This document shows, in pieces, positions 11,741 to 25,054 of a DNA stretch of 64,000 nt. Source of the DNA: Symbiodinium natans (taxonomy: Eukaryota > Sar > Dinophyceae > Suessiales > Symbiodiniaceae); NCBI GenBank assembly GCA_905221605.1, contig CAJNDS010002229.1:488199-552198 (forward strand), written 5' to 3'. Positions within the stretch are counted from its first letter, which is position 1; each line of letters opens with the position of its first letter. Both the position numbers and the translations under genes were made by a program. A model generated the notes under the pieces. It was given only the letters and a program-made list of their open reading frames with translations, had not been told where the DNA came from and searched no databases.

Positions 11741-12155
11741 TGCTCCCGCCCTGATACCTGGCGGAACCAAGGCACTTGTGCGGAAGCGAACGGACAGCAA
11801 TAGCAGATGTGGGGCTCGTGGTTCAGGGCGTAAAAGGGCTCAGGCTTTTGGGCTTAGGGTTTAGGGGTTGGAGTTTCAGGAGAGTTGAGGGAAATGGGCT
11901 TGAAAGGCGTAGGCTTTCGGGGGAACCATGAACCCTGAACCACGAAAGCTCCGGATTTCGATTAGGGGCTTGAAGGATTTTGGTGGTGGTTGAGATTTTG
12001 CCGTGGCTTTGATGGGTGTTTTTGGGCGGGCTTTCGGCATTTTTTGTGTTTTGAGGATTTTATGGGAATTATGGGCCCAGGGTACCCGTTTGGTAGGAGA
12101 CTGGCATGGCAACATCACCTAGGTCCATCTGGTGTAGTCCCAAGAACCTCTCCAG

Positions 12156-12235
12156 GATCTATACGCCCTGTACCTGACCAACCTGCGTGTTCAGCTCTCC
12201 TTCATTCAGGACTGTTGCTGTGTGCCCAAAACAAC
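12156..12235 (+). CDS. Exon-like island after a TCCAG acceptor, plus strand
   Basis: Following TCCAG the frame reads DLYALYLTNLRVQLSFIQDC then CCVPKT. It is bounded downstream by a CCCTAAA array. Likely an exon of the same plus-strand gene as the island at 11213-11293. Function unknown. Confidence 0.37.
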
Positions 12236-12299
12236 CCTGAACAGACCATACAATACCCTAAACCCCACCCTAAACCCTAACCAAACCCTAAATCCTAAA

Positions 12300-15200
12300 C
12301 CCTAAACCCTAAACCCTACCCCAACTTCTTAGAGGGCAAAAGTGGAATCTAGGCCCTTGCCCCGCCCCGGATGGGCACTGAAGACTGCAGCAGTCGCAGC
12401 CATGGAGGAAGGGCGGTCTGCACAGCATGCTTAGGGGGTAGCGTTTCGGGTTTAGGGGTTAGGCGTTAGCGTTTAGGGGATCAGGGACGATCTCTTCCAC
12501 CCGACTGTAGATTCCCTACCTTCAGAACCCCAAAACACTACTTCCTCCTTGGTAGGTTGCTATCACTCATGGTAAGACGGCAAGGACTGCGAAAAAGTTG
12601 CGGGTTCTTCCACACAACCTAGCCTCTCCAACTCTACAGCCTCCTAAGTCAAAACTGCCCCTGTTGATTTAGGGCTTTGGGTTTAGGACGTGCGCTGTTT
12701 AGAGTTTGGGGGACCCGAATAAAAACCTGAAGCTCTCAACCCTGAACTCCGAACGGGAAGTCTGAACTGTTCCCCACAACCCCTTCTCAAGCATCTAATG
12801 TCTGAAGGGTTGTCTTGGGGTGAGGCTTAGGATTTGGAGGATACTTATAACCCCAACTATGAATCTACTTAAAACCTACTTAGGGGACTTATATAAGTAC
12901 AGTTTGAATTGGGGTTACAAGTGCCCTGAACCTCCAAGTAGGATTGTAGGATGCAGGCTCTTGGATTTCAGGGGCTTGTTTCAGGGGTTTAGGGTTTAGG
13001 GTTTAGGGTTTTCGGACTTTGGGTCTTGGCATTTTGGGGTTGCGTACAGGCATGGAGCTGGGAAAAAGGCTTTAGGGATACGTCCCTTCAAACTCCTAAA
13101 AGGCAGGAAGCGGCTGATAGTGCCCAGCTGTCGGCACTCTAAGCCCCACACCGAAACCCTAAACTCCAGGGTCATAGAGGTTGGAGTTTTGGGGCTTAGG
13201 GTAGGGCCCCCTCTCAAGCCCCAAAGGACATATAGGACTGAGGCCCTGCATCCCCCCGCAGCATGTTCTCATGCCATCAGCTTAAACTGCCTTCTTGGTC
13301 CATGTGCTGCATTGGGCGTGCGTGTAGCTCATTTCGGGACGCCTCATGTGTTAACAAAGGCTGCATGCAGCTGTTGCAAGCGATCCTGTGCACAGGCAAA
13401 AGGTCAGCCGGCTCAACTTTCCGCGACTGCTTGCGACTCTAGCGTTTTGCTCGGTTGCAATCAGTATTCAGAAAATGCGAAGCATCCCTAAAGCCCTATA
13501 ACCCTATACCCTACACTCTACACCCTAAACCCAGCCTGGCAGCCAAGACCTTCCCCTGTGCAACTTGGGGAGGAATGCCGCCGAAGCTTGGCCCACGAGC
13601 CTAAAAACCCGAAAGGCCAAATCGGCCCTAAAGGGTTTAGGGCTTAGGGTTTAGGATTTAGGAGCCTGGCACCACAAAGCCCCGAAAGCCTTTAAACGTG
13701 TTCGTGCCAGTGCCTCGGAGGGAGCGGGGATGCAGCGTGAGCCCACTGAGTGGCCCTGAGGGTTGAGGGGCTTCGAGGGTTGTGAGGCTGGATTCGTGTT
13801 AAGGAACTGAAACTAAGTTCCCCAAAAAAGTTTAGCAAAGAACGTCCTATCCCTAAATGATTGGTACCCTAGTCTTAAAAGTCCTGGGCGTTGGGACGCT
13901 GGAACTCGCAAATTGTCTCTGCTTTTTGCCGGAGGGCGGGAGTTTAGGGGGTTGACGGGCTTGGGGCTGCAAGGGCATGAGGACGATGTAAGTTGTTTCA
14001 AGGTAGAGACCACCAGCGCATGATGTTACTGGGTTGAGGGTTTTGGGGTTTTGGGGTTGAGGGGTGTAGGGGTGTAGGGGTTTAGGGGTGCTGAGGGCTT
14101 GGGATTTTTTTGGATTAAGAAAGGGCTTTGTAGGCCTAAAGGACATAGGCTTCATAGGGCTACTTCAAGAGTTTTCAGGCTTACTTAAGATCACTAGGGT
14201 TGATCATGGTTTGCCCAAAATTCCTGTGTGACTTGAGATTATTCCGAGATTGTGATTTTTGGTTTGGGCTACTTGGTAGCAATTGCAATAAGGGCACCCT
14301 TTTTGGGTTGCAGAAGTAAAAAAAGAAAACAATGTAAAGGGTACCACTGGGCTACCAAGGCTAAATGATGGACACACGCAAGCTGATGCTGACAAATTGA
14401 AGCCCAGGTCAGGGTTTGGGGGGGGGGTGGGGACTTATCCCGGATTCCAGGAGCCTTCTGCAGCTGCGGGCCCTCTGCCTCCTCAAGGACCTGTCTTGCA
14501 GCTCACGGTTTAGGGTTTAGGGTTTCGGGTTTGGTGGAGGTGAGCGGGGGGCGGGGGGGCGTTAAACCCTGAAAAGGCCTTAAAGGTTTTCGGGGCCGGT
14601 GAGGGCCCCCCAACATCCCCAACAACATCCTGAACTGAGGTCCTTACTTTGACTGACACCTTAGACTCTGAAAACCATTCCTCAAGCCAGGTATTAGATG
14701 CTTCGGATCTTCATGGCCCTGCCAGCAAAGCACCAGCGCTCAGGTTTAGTTGTCCATGGATTGGAGATCGTTGGCTGAGGGGCTGCCTCGGACTCTTTTT
14801 TACCCACAGTCTAGTAGGAACTAACCCCTTCAATTAATAGGTAGAAACCCGTTAAGCTGCAGGTAACCAGGGTCCCAGGTAAGGGATTTAAAATTTTGGG
14901 GGTTGCCGGCTTGAGCCATCACTTGATGGAAGCAGTTGTGTACTCACTTTGGTTGTTCGGGGTGGCAAGAACCGAGGGCAACAAGCAATACCCATGGTGC
15001 ACCACAGCCTTCACCCCGACTGATGCACTTCCCTAAACCCTAAACCCTAAACTCTAAACCTCCAAAGCAACTAAACCCTAAACTCCCTAAACCCTGACTC
15101 TAAACTCCTAAACCCTAAACAACTGAACCTAGACTCCCTAAACCCTAAGCCCTTCTCCAGCAACCCGTGAAGCTCCGGCGTTGATGCGGCACCAAATGCC

Positions 15201-17100
15201 TTCAGGCTTCAAAGCGATGCCCACCTCATAAACCTTAAATATTTACCCTAAACCCGAAGCCCTAAACCCTAATCCCTAGCCCCTAGCCCTAAACCCTATA
15301 AACCCTACCTTATCAACCAGGGCCTTCTCTCCTCTTTTGCAGCGTATCGAATTTTGAAAAACATTTTTCAAGATGTCGCCTAGGTGAATGTTCGGCGTTC
15401 GAAGCTAACGCACGAATATAGAACATGCACGGTGAGGGGGTTTTCCTGTTTCAGGGCCTTGGGGTGTAGGGCTGGCATTTGCATGAAAGACAACAGTGCT
15501 TTTGTGCGAAGGGAAGGCTCCCGGTTGACAGTTGTAAACCGCGTAATCTTAGATTTACGATGCCTTAAGTGGATTCTTCGCATTATCGCCAGAGTTTGCG
15601 TTTTTCGCGCGGCGTCAGCGGTTGGTCAGGCAAGATGGCTCGGGGTGCTACGATTTACTAGACGAAGTCCCACGCCTGGGCAATGCGTGGCAAGGATGTG
15701 GGGGTTTCCGACATTCGGGGGACCTGATATTTAAGGTCCTTGTTTGAAGGGAACCCTACTCCTGCTATTTGGGGGGTCCAAATTAGGGTCCCCAATTTTC
15801 GTAAACCACCTATTATGTCGGGGCTTTACACAAGGGTAGATCGGGGTTTCACATGAAAGGGCCGGCAAGGAACTAAAAAAAGACATAGTGGTTTCCGAAG
15901 GGCACCTTATTTGGGGTCCCTATTTTATAAGGGAACCCTACTATTTGAGGTCAAAATCAGGGGTCCCCTGTTTTCGTAAGCCACCATGTGAACTTCAAAC
16001 TTCAATTTTAGAAGCGTCGAAGAGTCGGTTCTTCAAGCTCAAATTAGATAGGGCAGCTACATAAATTCTGCTTCCTTTTGGGGCATCTTGAATCCTAAAT
16101 ATGTAAAGTCCACCGTCCAAAAACAACCCACAAATCAGGACGATGATGTGGACGGCTGCCTACACACTTACGGCTCCACGCGGGCATTCGCAAGCATCCT
16201 CCATTGAGCTTGCATATGAGCATCAGCATGTTCATCTTGCTCGAACATCTGACGCAAAGGCTTTGAAACGCCAGGAAAGGAAAAGCTGGCTTTGAATATG
16301 GATAGCCCTCAACCGCTTGCGTGCCTTCAACACTGAACCTCGACCCACACAGCTGGCCTTATTGCTTTGAAAATTGCGTCTACGGGGATTCGACAGGGAG
16401 CATCACAGGAGCTGAGTTTTTACCCATTGACCGCCAGCTGCTACAGTATAGCGGAAGATTAAGGGCATGCGGTAGCATTCGAAAGCCAGATCGAACCAAT
16501 CGCACCACATGCCCGAGATTATCTGTGAGAGAAAACACATGCCAGACCTCATTTTTTGCGCTGTCCTAAGTGTTTAAGAACCTACGTTGTCCTAGATTGA
16601 GGCGAAGGGCTGTCAGCCTTAAGACGCCATAGCACATTGTACCAGGCCCCTTGAGCAACCTAGGAAAAAAACAAGGGTGCCCTTTTTTGGTTTACAGGAG
16701 CTTATAAGGGAACCCCAACCGCCCCCCCCCCCCCCCCAAAAAAAAAAAAAAAAACAAACCAAAAAAAAAGGAATAAGGGCCTACTCTGCCTCGGCCGATG
16801 GATGCCTGTTTTCTCTCTGATGTCTCGTGTTGGGTCCTCAGGTTTTGGGGTATCGGGCCAGTCGGAAGAAAGAAAGGAAGCTCGAGGATGCATGAGTAAA
16901 AAAAGCCACAGCACGGAACCATTCGAATCCAAAGCCTTAGATGCGCTTCGGGAGACAATCAGGAGGCCTTGAAGTGTTGCGGACACATCCTGAAGAGCTC
17001 TGAACGGTGAAGCACGATGGCCTACTAGAGGGGCCCTAATGATTAGAATAGGGCTTCGGGGGTTGTTTTTTGTATATCTATAGAGGTCGTCCATAGGGGA
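12300..17100. other. Intergenic or intronic stretch without convincing genes
   Basis: Contains scattered short telomere-type repeats, introner-like elements (12838, 14268, 15736, 15885, 16647) and open frames of doubtful reality. The longest is 15384-15734 plus, 116 codons, composition not convincing. A short minus island at 15155-15235 (YEVGIALKPEGIWCRINAGA) is a weak exon candidate. Confidence 0.4.
12838..12936. repeat. Isolated inverted-repeat element and minor families
   Basis: 12838-12936 is a single palindromic element (ACTTATAACCCCAA ... TTGGGGTTACAAGT). Minor families: CATTCCGACCCCTATAT at 17095-17165, 31185-31285 and 61995-62055; GTAGTATCCCAAAAAGTG at 32440-32580 (twice) and 40140-40205. 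Confidence 0.45.
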
Positions 17101-17509
17101 ACATTATTAGAAATTATTCCGACCCCTATATCATGCTAAGAGAATGGTCTTATCTTCTCGCGGGGTGACAATCGAAACTTGTTCAGAGTTCTCCAGTAAC
17201 CTGCGGGAATTCAGTTTTTAACCTTTGGGAATTTATAGGGATAAGAATACCCCAAAAAGGTTAAAGGTCACCTACTCTACTACGAAGTGGTTGGGTTAGG
17301 GAAACCCTAAACCCTAAACCCTAAACCCTAATGAGCTGCGTCCCGCCGAAGCCCTATACATAGGCTTAGGGTTTAGGGTCTTGGGTTTAGGGTTTAGGGT
17401 TTAGGGTTTTGGGTTTGGGGTTTGGGGTTTAGGGTTTAGGGTTTAGGGTTTAGGGTTTACGGCTTACGGTTTAGGGTTTAGGGTTTAGGGTTTAGGGTAC
17501 CTCAACGAA

Positions 17510-17580
17510 CTGCCCTTTGGAGCAGGCGAGCCTCCAGACGCTCCCGCCAGCCAGCGATCGCCTGGAACAAGCTGAAGTTT
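17510..17580 (-). CDS. Exon-like islands among arrays at 17.5 and 19.5 kb
   Basis: At 17510-17580 the minus strand reads SLFQAIAGWRERLEARLLQR. At 19490-19590 it reads DPGCLRALSEVLCAVLAGAP. Each is a single open island between telomere-type arrays, on the same strand. Too short for assignment. Confidence 0.25.
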
Positions 17581-19588
17581 CCATCTCTGCCCCCCCCCCC
17601 CTCTCAAACAAACCCTAAACCCTAAACCCTAAACCCTAAACCCTAAACCCTAAACCCTAAACCCTAAACCCTAAACCCTAAACCCTAAACCCGAGCCTCG
17701 AACATGTGGGGTTTTCGCCCCGGGATTGTGGACATTTTGGTGGTTCGGTATTTAGGGTCGAGGGTTTCGGGTCCACCCCTCAAAGCTCTCGGGGTTTGGG
17801 GCTCGGTGCCCTACACCCTGAAGGCCCCCAGGGGTAAGGGGTTTAGGGTTTAGGGTTGAAGTAACCCAGTTTATCATCGCAACAACATCCCTTAAGACGC
17901 CGAAGCCCTCATTCTAAACCCGCAGCCTACAAGCGGACCCATCCAACCGACACTGTTCTCAAAGAAGAACAACAGTCACATTGAAGCAGAGGCTGGGGTT
18001 TGGAGTCTAGGCTTGCAGCTTTATGTGCCGATGCTAGGGAGCTTAGTGACGAAGGGCTGCTCCGAACGATCCCATGTGGATACCTCGGTCGTGTCCATTC
18101 TCGGCCCCTAAACCCTAAACCCTAAACCCTAAACCCTAAACCCTAAACCCTAAAACCTTCCGAAGTTGACACTTCAGGTGCCAGGGGGGTTCTGGCCTTC
18201 GCGCTGGAGATTTCAGGTTTCCAGGGGTGTTTACTCCTTAAGAACCTCCAAAAATTATATGTGAAAAAAACTCCCTGTATTGCCCTTATAAGGAAGAAAA
18301 GTCTTTGTATTTCTTGTTTGGGGGGGAGATTGGGGTTCTAGAAATCGTAGTCTAGGGTTTAAGGCTCGGGCGGGTCGAACCCTTAACCCTGAACCCTAAA
18401 CCCCCAAACCCTAAGCCCAAAGCCCTAACCCTAAACCCTAAACTCTAAACCCTAAACCCTAACCCAGGTTTAAGGGTTTGGGGTTTTCGGGCTCAATGCT
18501 TGAGGCTCCGCGTCTTAAAAGTTCAAAGGCTTTTGGTTGAGGTACGCGGCTTCCGGGACGGACACACCACAAACCGATGATAGGGTTTAGGGTTTAGGGT
18601 TTAGGGTTTAGGGTTTAGGGTTTAGGGTTTAGGGTTTCGGGCTTAGGGTTTAGGGTTTAGGCTTTAGGCTTTAGGCTTTAGGGTTTGGGGTCTCCCTTCA
18701 ACCCTAAGCCCCAAACCCATGAAAGGGGCGGCCCTAAGTGCAAAGCTGGCCTCGGTCAAAGAGGCCGCACCCTGCACATGCAGTGGAGGGTTGAGGGTTG
18801 AGGGTTGAGGGTGCTAGGGTTTAGGGTCCAGGTTTTGAAGTTTACGGTTTAGGGTTTAGGGTTTAGGGCTAACAAAACCGGGCTTCGGGATCTTAGGGTT
18901 TTTGGGTTCACGAGCTCGTGTCAGCGCTGAGCCGGTCAAGGAATAAGCAGATTCTGTATACCAATAGGGTTTAGGGTTTAGAGTTTAGGGTTTAGGGTTT
19001 AGGGTGTCAAAGCCACCTTGAATTCCGAAGGTTGCGGATTTCCCAAAACCCCAGCGGTTGGTCGGACTCCCTACACCCCAAGCCCTAAATTCGTTAGTGT
19101 ACACCCTCCCCATAACTCCTACCCTAAACCCTAAACCCTAAACCCGAAACCTACAACTGTCTACCGCAACTACTTGCAGCTAGGATCTCCAGGTTCGGAT
19201 TTCCTGGTAGGAGGGAAAACTCAAAGCAGCACCGCGCCAACATGACTGCCACACCTCCCCCTCTACTACCATTTGCTTAAGAACCGCCCCCCCCCCAAAA
19301 AAAAAATACAAAATGTACAAATTATTCCTGGAAAAGGCAATATAGGGATTATATATATATATAGAGTAACCCTACACCCTAAACCACCTAAACCCTAAAC
19401 CCTAAACCCTAAACCCTAAACCCTAAACCCTAAACCCTAAACCCTAAACCCTAAACCCTAAACCCTAAACCCTTTGAGCAAACCGTAGTCTAGCTGCCTT
19501 TGCCGGTGGCTCGCTGCGCCGCGTGCGGGGCACCCGCAAGGACTGCGCAAAGCACCTCAGAGAGGGCACGCAGGCACCCTGGGTCGTT

Positions 19589-19890
19589 TGGGTTTAGGGT
19601 TTAGGGTTTAGGGTTAGGGTTTAGGGTTTAGGGTTTAGGGTTTAGGGTTTAGGGTTTAGGGTTTAGGGTTTAGGGTTTAGGGTTTAGGGTTTAGGGTTTA
19701 GGGTTTAGGGTTTAGGGTTTAGGGTTTAGGGTTTAGGGTTTAGGGTTTAGGGTTTAGGGTTTAGGGTTTAGGGTTTAGGGGTTTAGGGTTTAGGGTTTAG
19801 GGTTTAGGGTTTAGGGTTTAGGGTTTAGGGTTTAGGGTTTAGGGTTTAGGGTTTAGGGTTTAGGGTTTCGGGTTTAGGGTTTCGGGTAAC
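19589..19890 (+). repeat. Longest interstitial TTTAGGG array and its neighbours, 17-24 kb
   Basis: About 300 bp of near-perfect TTTAGGG with one 8-mer and one shortened unit. Other arrays in this part: 17365-17500, 17610-17692 (C-strand), 18106-18160 (C), 18580-18690, 19388-19474 (C), 20450-20550 (C), 20680-20812, 21093-21178 (C), 21282-21540, 22283-22352 (C). The intervening 12.3-24.8 kb is mostly degenerate CCCTAAA/TTTAGGG-like sequence with no convincing gene. Confidence 0.9.
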
Positions 19891-22800
19891 TAGGGCGACT
19901 GACAAACTTTGGCCCCCCCATATTGAACCCACACCCCTAACGTTGCAATCTTTCATGTTGCAGTACGCTACCGCCCCCCAAGCACTAAACCCCCAAACTC
20001 CGAACTTGCAATGCCTGGAATGCCCCCCCCAAACCCTAAAAACTTAAACCCTTAAACCCTTAACACTCTAAAACCTCAACCTCAGCCCTACACCTTGTAC
20101 CCTCAAACCCTTGAACCCTCAAACCCTACCCTCAAACCCTTCAACCCTTCAACGCCTGAACTTTCAAACCCCAACACTCAAAACTCAGCCTTAGACCCAA
20201 GACAAAACCCGCAATAAGCGGCCTAAGCCCCCAACCCAAAACCGGCGAAAAAACAAAAAACTACAAATCCCAATGCCGTACACCCTAAACCTACACCCTA
20301 AGCCCTACACCCGAAACCTAAACCCTAAACCCTATCTGGGCCGCCCGGCTCAAAGGCGGCGCTGGGCGCCCTGACGACGGCTGCGCTCCCCTACCCCCTC
20401 ATGTCAAGCATTCCCCAAGAATATGGCCTACCCTGAAGCGTAGAACCCTGAACCCTAAACCCTAAACCCTAAACCCTAAACCCTAAACCCTAAACCCCTA
20501 AACCCCTAAACCCTAAACCCCAAAACCCCTAAACCCTAAACCCTAAACCCTGTTTGGCTCGAATGGGTTTTGAGGGCTCCTCTACCCAACCCCAAAAACT
20601 AGAGAGTTCAACCCCAAAGCCCCCAAAAATCGCATGTCGTGCTTCTGAAGAACGCCGAAGTCGGGTTTTTTTGGTAGGTTTAGGGTTTAGGGTTTAGGGT
20701 TTAGGGTTTAGGGTTTAGGGTTTAGGGTTTAGGGTTTAGGGTTCAGGGTTCAGGGTTCAGGGTTTAGGGTTTAGGGTTTAGGGTTTAGGGTTTAGGGTTT
20801 AGCGTTTAGCCCTTGGGAGGGAAAGGAGGCGGGGACTGATCCAAAGCGTCGAACATTTTGCGCCATACTGTCTTGGGTTGAACTAGGGTTTTGCGATCTG
20901 GGGCTGAAGAGTTTTGGGGTGTAGTTGTGGGGGGATTTTTGGGGTTTACGCTTTAGGGTTTAGGGTTTAGGGCTAGGGTTTAGGGTTTAGGTTTTAGGGT
21001 TTAGGGTTTGGGCTTTCAACGCCCAGCTAGGCCAAACCCTCTCAGAGCAGCTGGGGTGTACAGGAAAGGCAGGGGGATGATACTGAGAAAGCCCTTGACC
21101 CTAAACCCTAAACCCTAAACCCTAAACCCTAAACCCTAAACCCTAAACCCTAAACCCTAGCCCTAAACCCCAAACCCTGGTGTTTTAGGATCCTGCATTC
21201 CCGATGTGTTAGGGTTCTAGCCTTCGGTGCAGAATGGCCGCGAGGCCCTCGGCGGCCTCTGCGCAAGACTGCACCATTCAGAGGTTTAGGGTTTAGGGTT
21301 TAGGGTTTAGGGTTTAGGGTTTAGGGTTTAGGGTTTAGGGTTTAGGGTTTAGGGTTTAGGGTTTAGGGTTTAGGGCTAGGGCTTAGTGTCTAGGGCTAGG
21401 GTTTAGGGTTTGGGGCCAGGATTTGCAGGGTTTAGGGTTTAGGGGTTTAGGGTTGAGGGGTTTCGGGGTTTGGGGGGTTTAGGGGTTTTAGGGTCTAGGG
21501 GTTCAGGGGTTTAGGGGTTTAGGGTTTAGGGTTTAGGGCTTCAGTGAACAATACGTCCATGTTTGGCCCAGGCCGAGACTGACCACCCGCATGCATTGGA
21601 TGGATGGATGGATGGAGGGGTTTTGGGGTTTGGGGGTTTGGGGGTCTTAGGGTTTAGGGTTTAGGAATAAGTTTAGACAGTGTAGAGCTTCGGGTCAGCT
21701 AGGTGGGTCAAGCCTCTGAAAACGCATCGTGCTCCTCTTCAACCCAGCTCGCGCAGACTTACAAGCACGTCAGAACTCCGAGGCCTGAGAACAAATCCTG
21801 GAGCCCTAAACCCACTAGGGCTAACCCCTAAACCCCTAAACCCCACAACCTAAACCCTAGCCCTAAACCCTAGGCTCAGGGCTTAGGGTCTTATAGACGA
21901 AGAGCCTCAGGAACCCAATGTATTCTTAACCCTTTAGCCCCGAAACCCTAAACCGACAATAATCTTGTTAAACCCTGTAAGACCCAAACTCCAAACAACC
22001 TAAACCCCATGAGCCCTAAAACCCCCAAAACCCTAGACCCCTAGGACCATCATTCTAAACGCCTGCAACCCTAAACCCTAACACCCTAAGACCCTAAAAA
22101 AACACTTCAAAAAACTGAAACACCCTAAAACCCTACAACCCTAAACATCCTAAAACCCTAAAGAAAGTTAAACAAAAAGTAAAACCCTAAAACCCTGAAA
22201 CTCTAAGCCCCTAAAAAACCTGAGCCCTAAACCCTAAAAACCCAGGACCCAAAAGCCCCTAACCCCTAAACCCCTCAACCCTACACCCTAGCCCTAAACC
22301 CTAAACCCTAAACCCTAAACCCTAAACCCTAAACCCTAAACCCCTGAACCCCTAAACCCTCTGCTTCATGCCCCCCCCCCCCCCCCCTCTCCGTGCCCAC
22401 GAGCACCTCTAAGCCCTGAGTCAAGCTGCCAGGGGGAGGCGCGTTGCCCTGGAATGTACTGGCATGCTGGTCTTAAAGCATGGGGTTGGGGGTTTAGGGT
22501 TTAGGGTTTGGGGCGTAAGTTTTTGGGGTTTAGGGCTTGGGGTTTATATAGGGTTTAGGGTTTTTGAATTCGGGTTTAGGGTTTGGGGTTTGCGCTTCGG
22601 GGTTCCCCTAAGCCCTAAGCCATAAACGGCGGACCCCGTTCGAGAACCCGGAAGTTGGAACCCGTGACAAACCCACGGAAGAAAGATTCCTCAAGTCGAG
22701 CCGCTCAAACCCAATCAGGGAAAAGATGTCAAGCCCTAAACACTGGACCCTAAACCCGAAATATGAGCCTCTCAATCCCAATAAGGGAAATACATTATAA

Positions 22801-23763
22801 ACAAAAAACCTAAGCACTAAGCCCTAAAGCCTAAACACGAATGGTCCCTGAATTTGAGGGCCCTTTAGCTGGGACCCCAAATATACCCTACAAAACCCAA
22901 GGGCCCATAAGTCCGAAACTGTTAAATGCCTGTTCAAGAAGGCAAGGGGCCATATTCAGGGACCACGTAACCACCCTTAGAAACATATTTCCCGCGGGCC
23001 TACCTAGCTAGGCCCCTTTGCATCTCCTTCAGGTTTCTACGGGTGAGGGCTGAGTTTAGGGTCGAGGGTTCAGGTTGTAGCATTCGAGTTGTTGCACAGT
23101 CGGGCCCCTCTTGCAGATGATGTGGGACGTTCTCTTGTCCTTTTGAACCACCCCCAAGCGCATCGCAGGAGATCCTCTTTCCTGTGGCGGTAGGAGGACT
23201 TCCTACGAAATCACCGGGTTCCGTATTTCATATACTGGGATTCAGCCTCCCTTAACCCGAACCCTAAGTTAAACCTTCACACGAAATCCCGGATTTTGGG
23301 GCGGATAGGGTTGACCGGATTGGTAGGATTCCTTCTCACGCAACTGGAGACCTAGTGAACAGGAGAGCCTCCGGCCAAAAGGGCGGCGGTCTCAGTGCGC
23401 CGGCATCCTCCCAAACTGTGGGCACAGGCTGTGGGCTGAAGGGTTTATTTTAGGGTTTAGGGTTTAGGATTTAGGGTTTAGGGTTTAGGGTTTAGGGTGA
23501 AGTACCCTAAAAGCCGCAAACCCGAAACCCTAAAGCCTAACTGCGGTACAAGCCTGCCAGAAAACTCCAATGTATCTGGGAGCCCAAACCCTAATCCCAA
23601 ACCCCAAACCCCAAACCCCAAACCCCAAACCCTAAACCCTAAACCAAAACCCTAAGCCCTAAGCCCTAAACCCGGGGTTCAAGGGTTACATTATGATTTA
23701 AGGACGAATTCGGGAAGGACAGGTCAGCTCAGGCTTCAAAAGGCTTGGGGTGCAGCGCTTGAG

Positions 23764-23938
23764 GCTTAGGGCTTAGGGCTTAGGGCTTAGGGCTTAGGGG
23801 TTTAGGGGTTTAGGGGTTTAGGGGTTTAGGGGTTTAGGGGTTTAGGGGTTTAGGGGTTTAGGGGTTTAGGGGTTTAGGGGTTTAGGGGTTTAGGGGTTTA
23901 GGGGTTTAGGGGTTTAGGGGTTTAGGGGTTTAGGGGGT
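23764..23938 (+). repeat. Homogenised variant array TTTAGGGG
   Basis: A short GGGCTTA block (23764-23797) passes into about 17 consecutive 8-mers TTTAGGGG up to 23938. Similar 8-mer arrays lie at 30811-31013 (mixed TTGAGGGG, TTAAGGGG, TTTAGGGG) and 61113-61170. Confidence 0.85.
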
Positions 23939-24889
23939 TTCGGCTTTCGGATGCAATGGAGTTCAGGGCTTATGGTTTTTTGTTTGGGCTCAGGGTTTTG
24001 GGTTTCGGGTTTCTCCTGGGTTCGGTCTCGGGTGGATTTGGGCTTGGGGATTGAGAGGATGTTTGGCGCCAGGTTGGCCTTAGGTACAATCTGCTTAAAC
24101 CGTAAATGAGAAAAAACATGAAGAATCTCAGAATATTCCCAAGGGCCTACGCATTGATTGGGTTCGGGCCCTAAACCCTAAACCCTAAAACCCTAAACCC
24201 TAAACCCTAAACCCTAAACCCTAAACTTTTGGTGTGTTGGGGTTGCTTGTGGGGCGCATCACCTCAATCCCTTTAAACCTCGTACTCTCATCCCCTGAAC
24301 CCCTAAACTGAAGCCCCTCCAAAACTCTAGGAGTACAAACCCTAAACCCTAAACCCTAAGCCCTAAACCCTAAACCCCGGAACTCTTGTGATCTCCGAAC
24401 CCCTCACGCCTGAAAACCTGAAATCTGGAAGCTGATGCGTGCCTTCAGGTCACCAGCGTCGCCTTCGCCGAGGAAGCAGACCTGCCACCCTAACCCTAAA
24501 CCCTAAACCCTAAACCCTAAACCCTAATTAAACCCTAAACCCTCAACCCTCAACCCTCAACCGTCAGCCACAAACCCTCACCCTAAACCCCAAACCCATC
24601 TCAAACCCTGGGTTTGGGGCTTCAGGGGGGCGTAGGGTTCAGGACCATGAGGCGGTAAAGATATCTAAGTGATTTAGGGCTGAGGGTCCGAGGGTTTAGG
24701 TTAGGGGCTTTCAAAACCACAAAGCATGAACTGACTGCGGGCTTTGGGTCTTAAGGTTTAGGGTTTTAGGGCCTCCAGGTTTTTGAGTGGAGTGGAGTGG
24801 AGTGGAGTGCGACCAGGACAGAGTAAAGCGGTATCACCTCCGGCCCGAAGGCTTAAGGATCAAACCGCAAAAGGACAAACAAAAAGGGA

Positions 24890-24946
<57 letters not shown>

Positions 24947-25054
24947 ACCGAAGCAAAGGACACGAGCAGCCCCAAACCCAAGAGGCCAAGGAAGAGGGCA
25001 GGAGCAGCAGCGAGAGAGGAGGAAGAACCACGTGACGCTTGAGAGAAACGGCCA

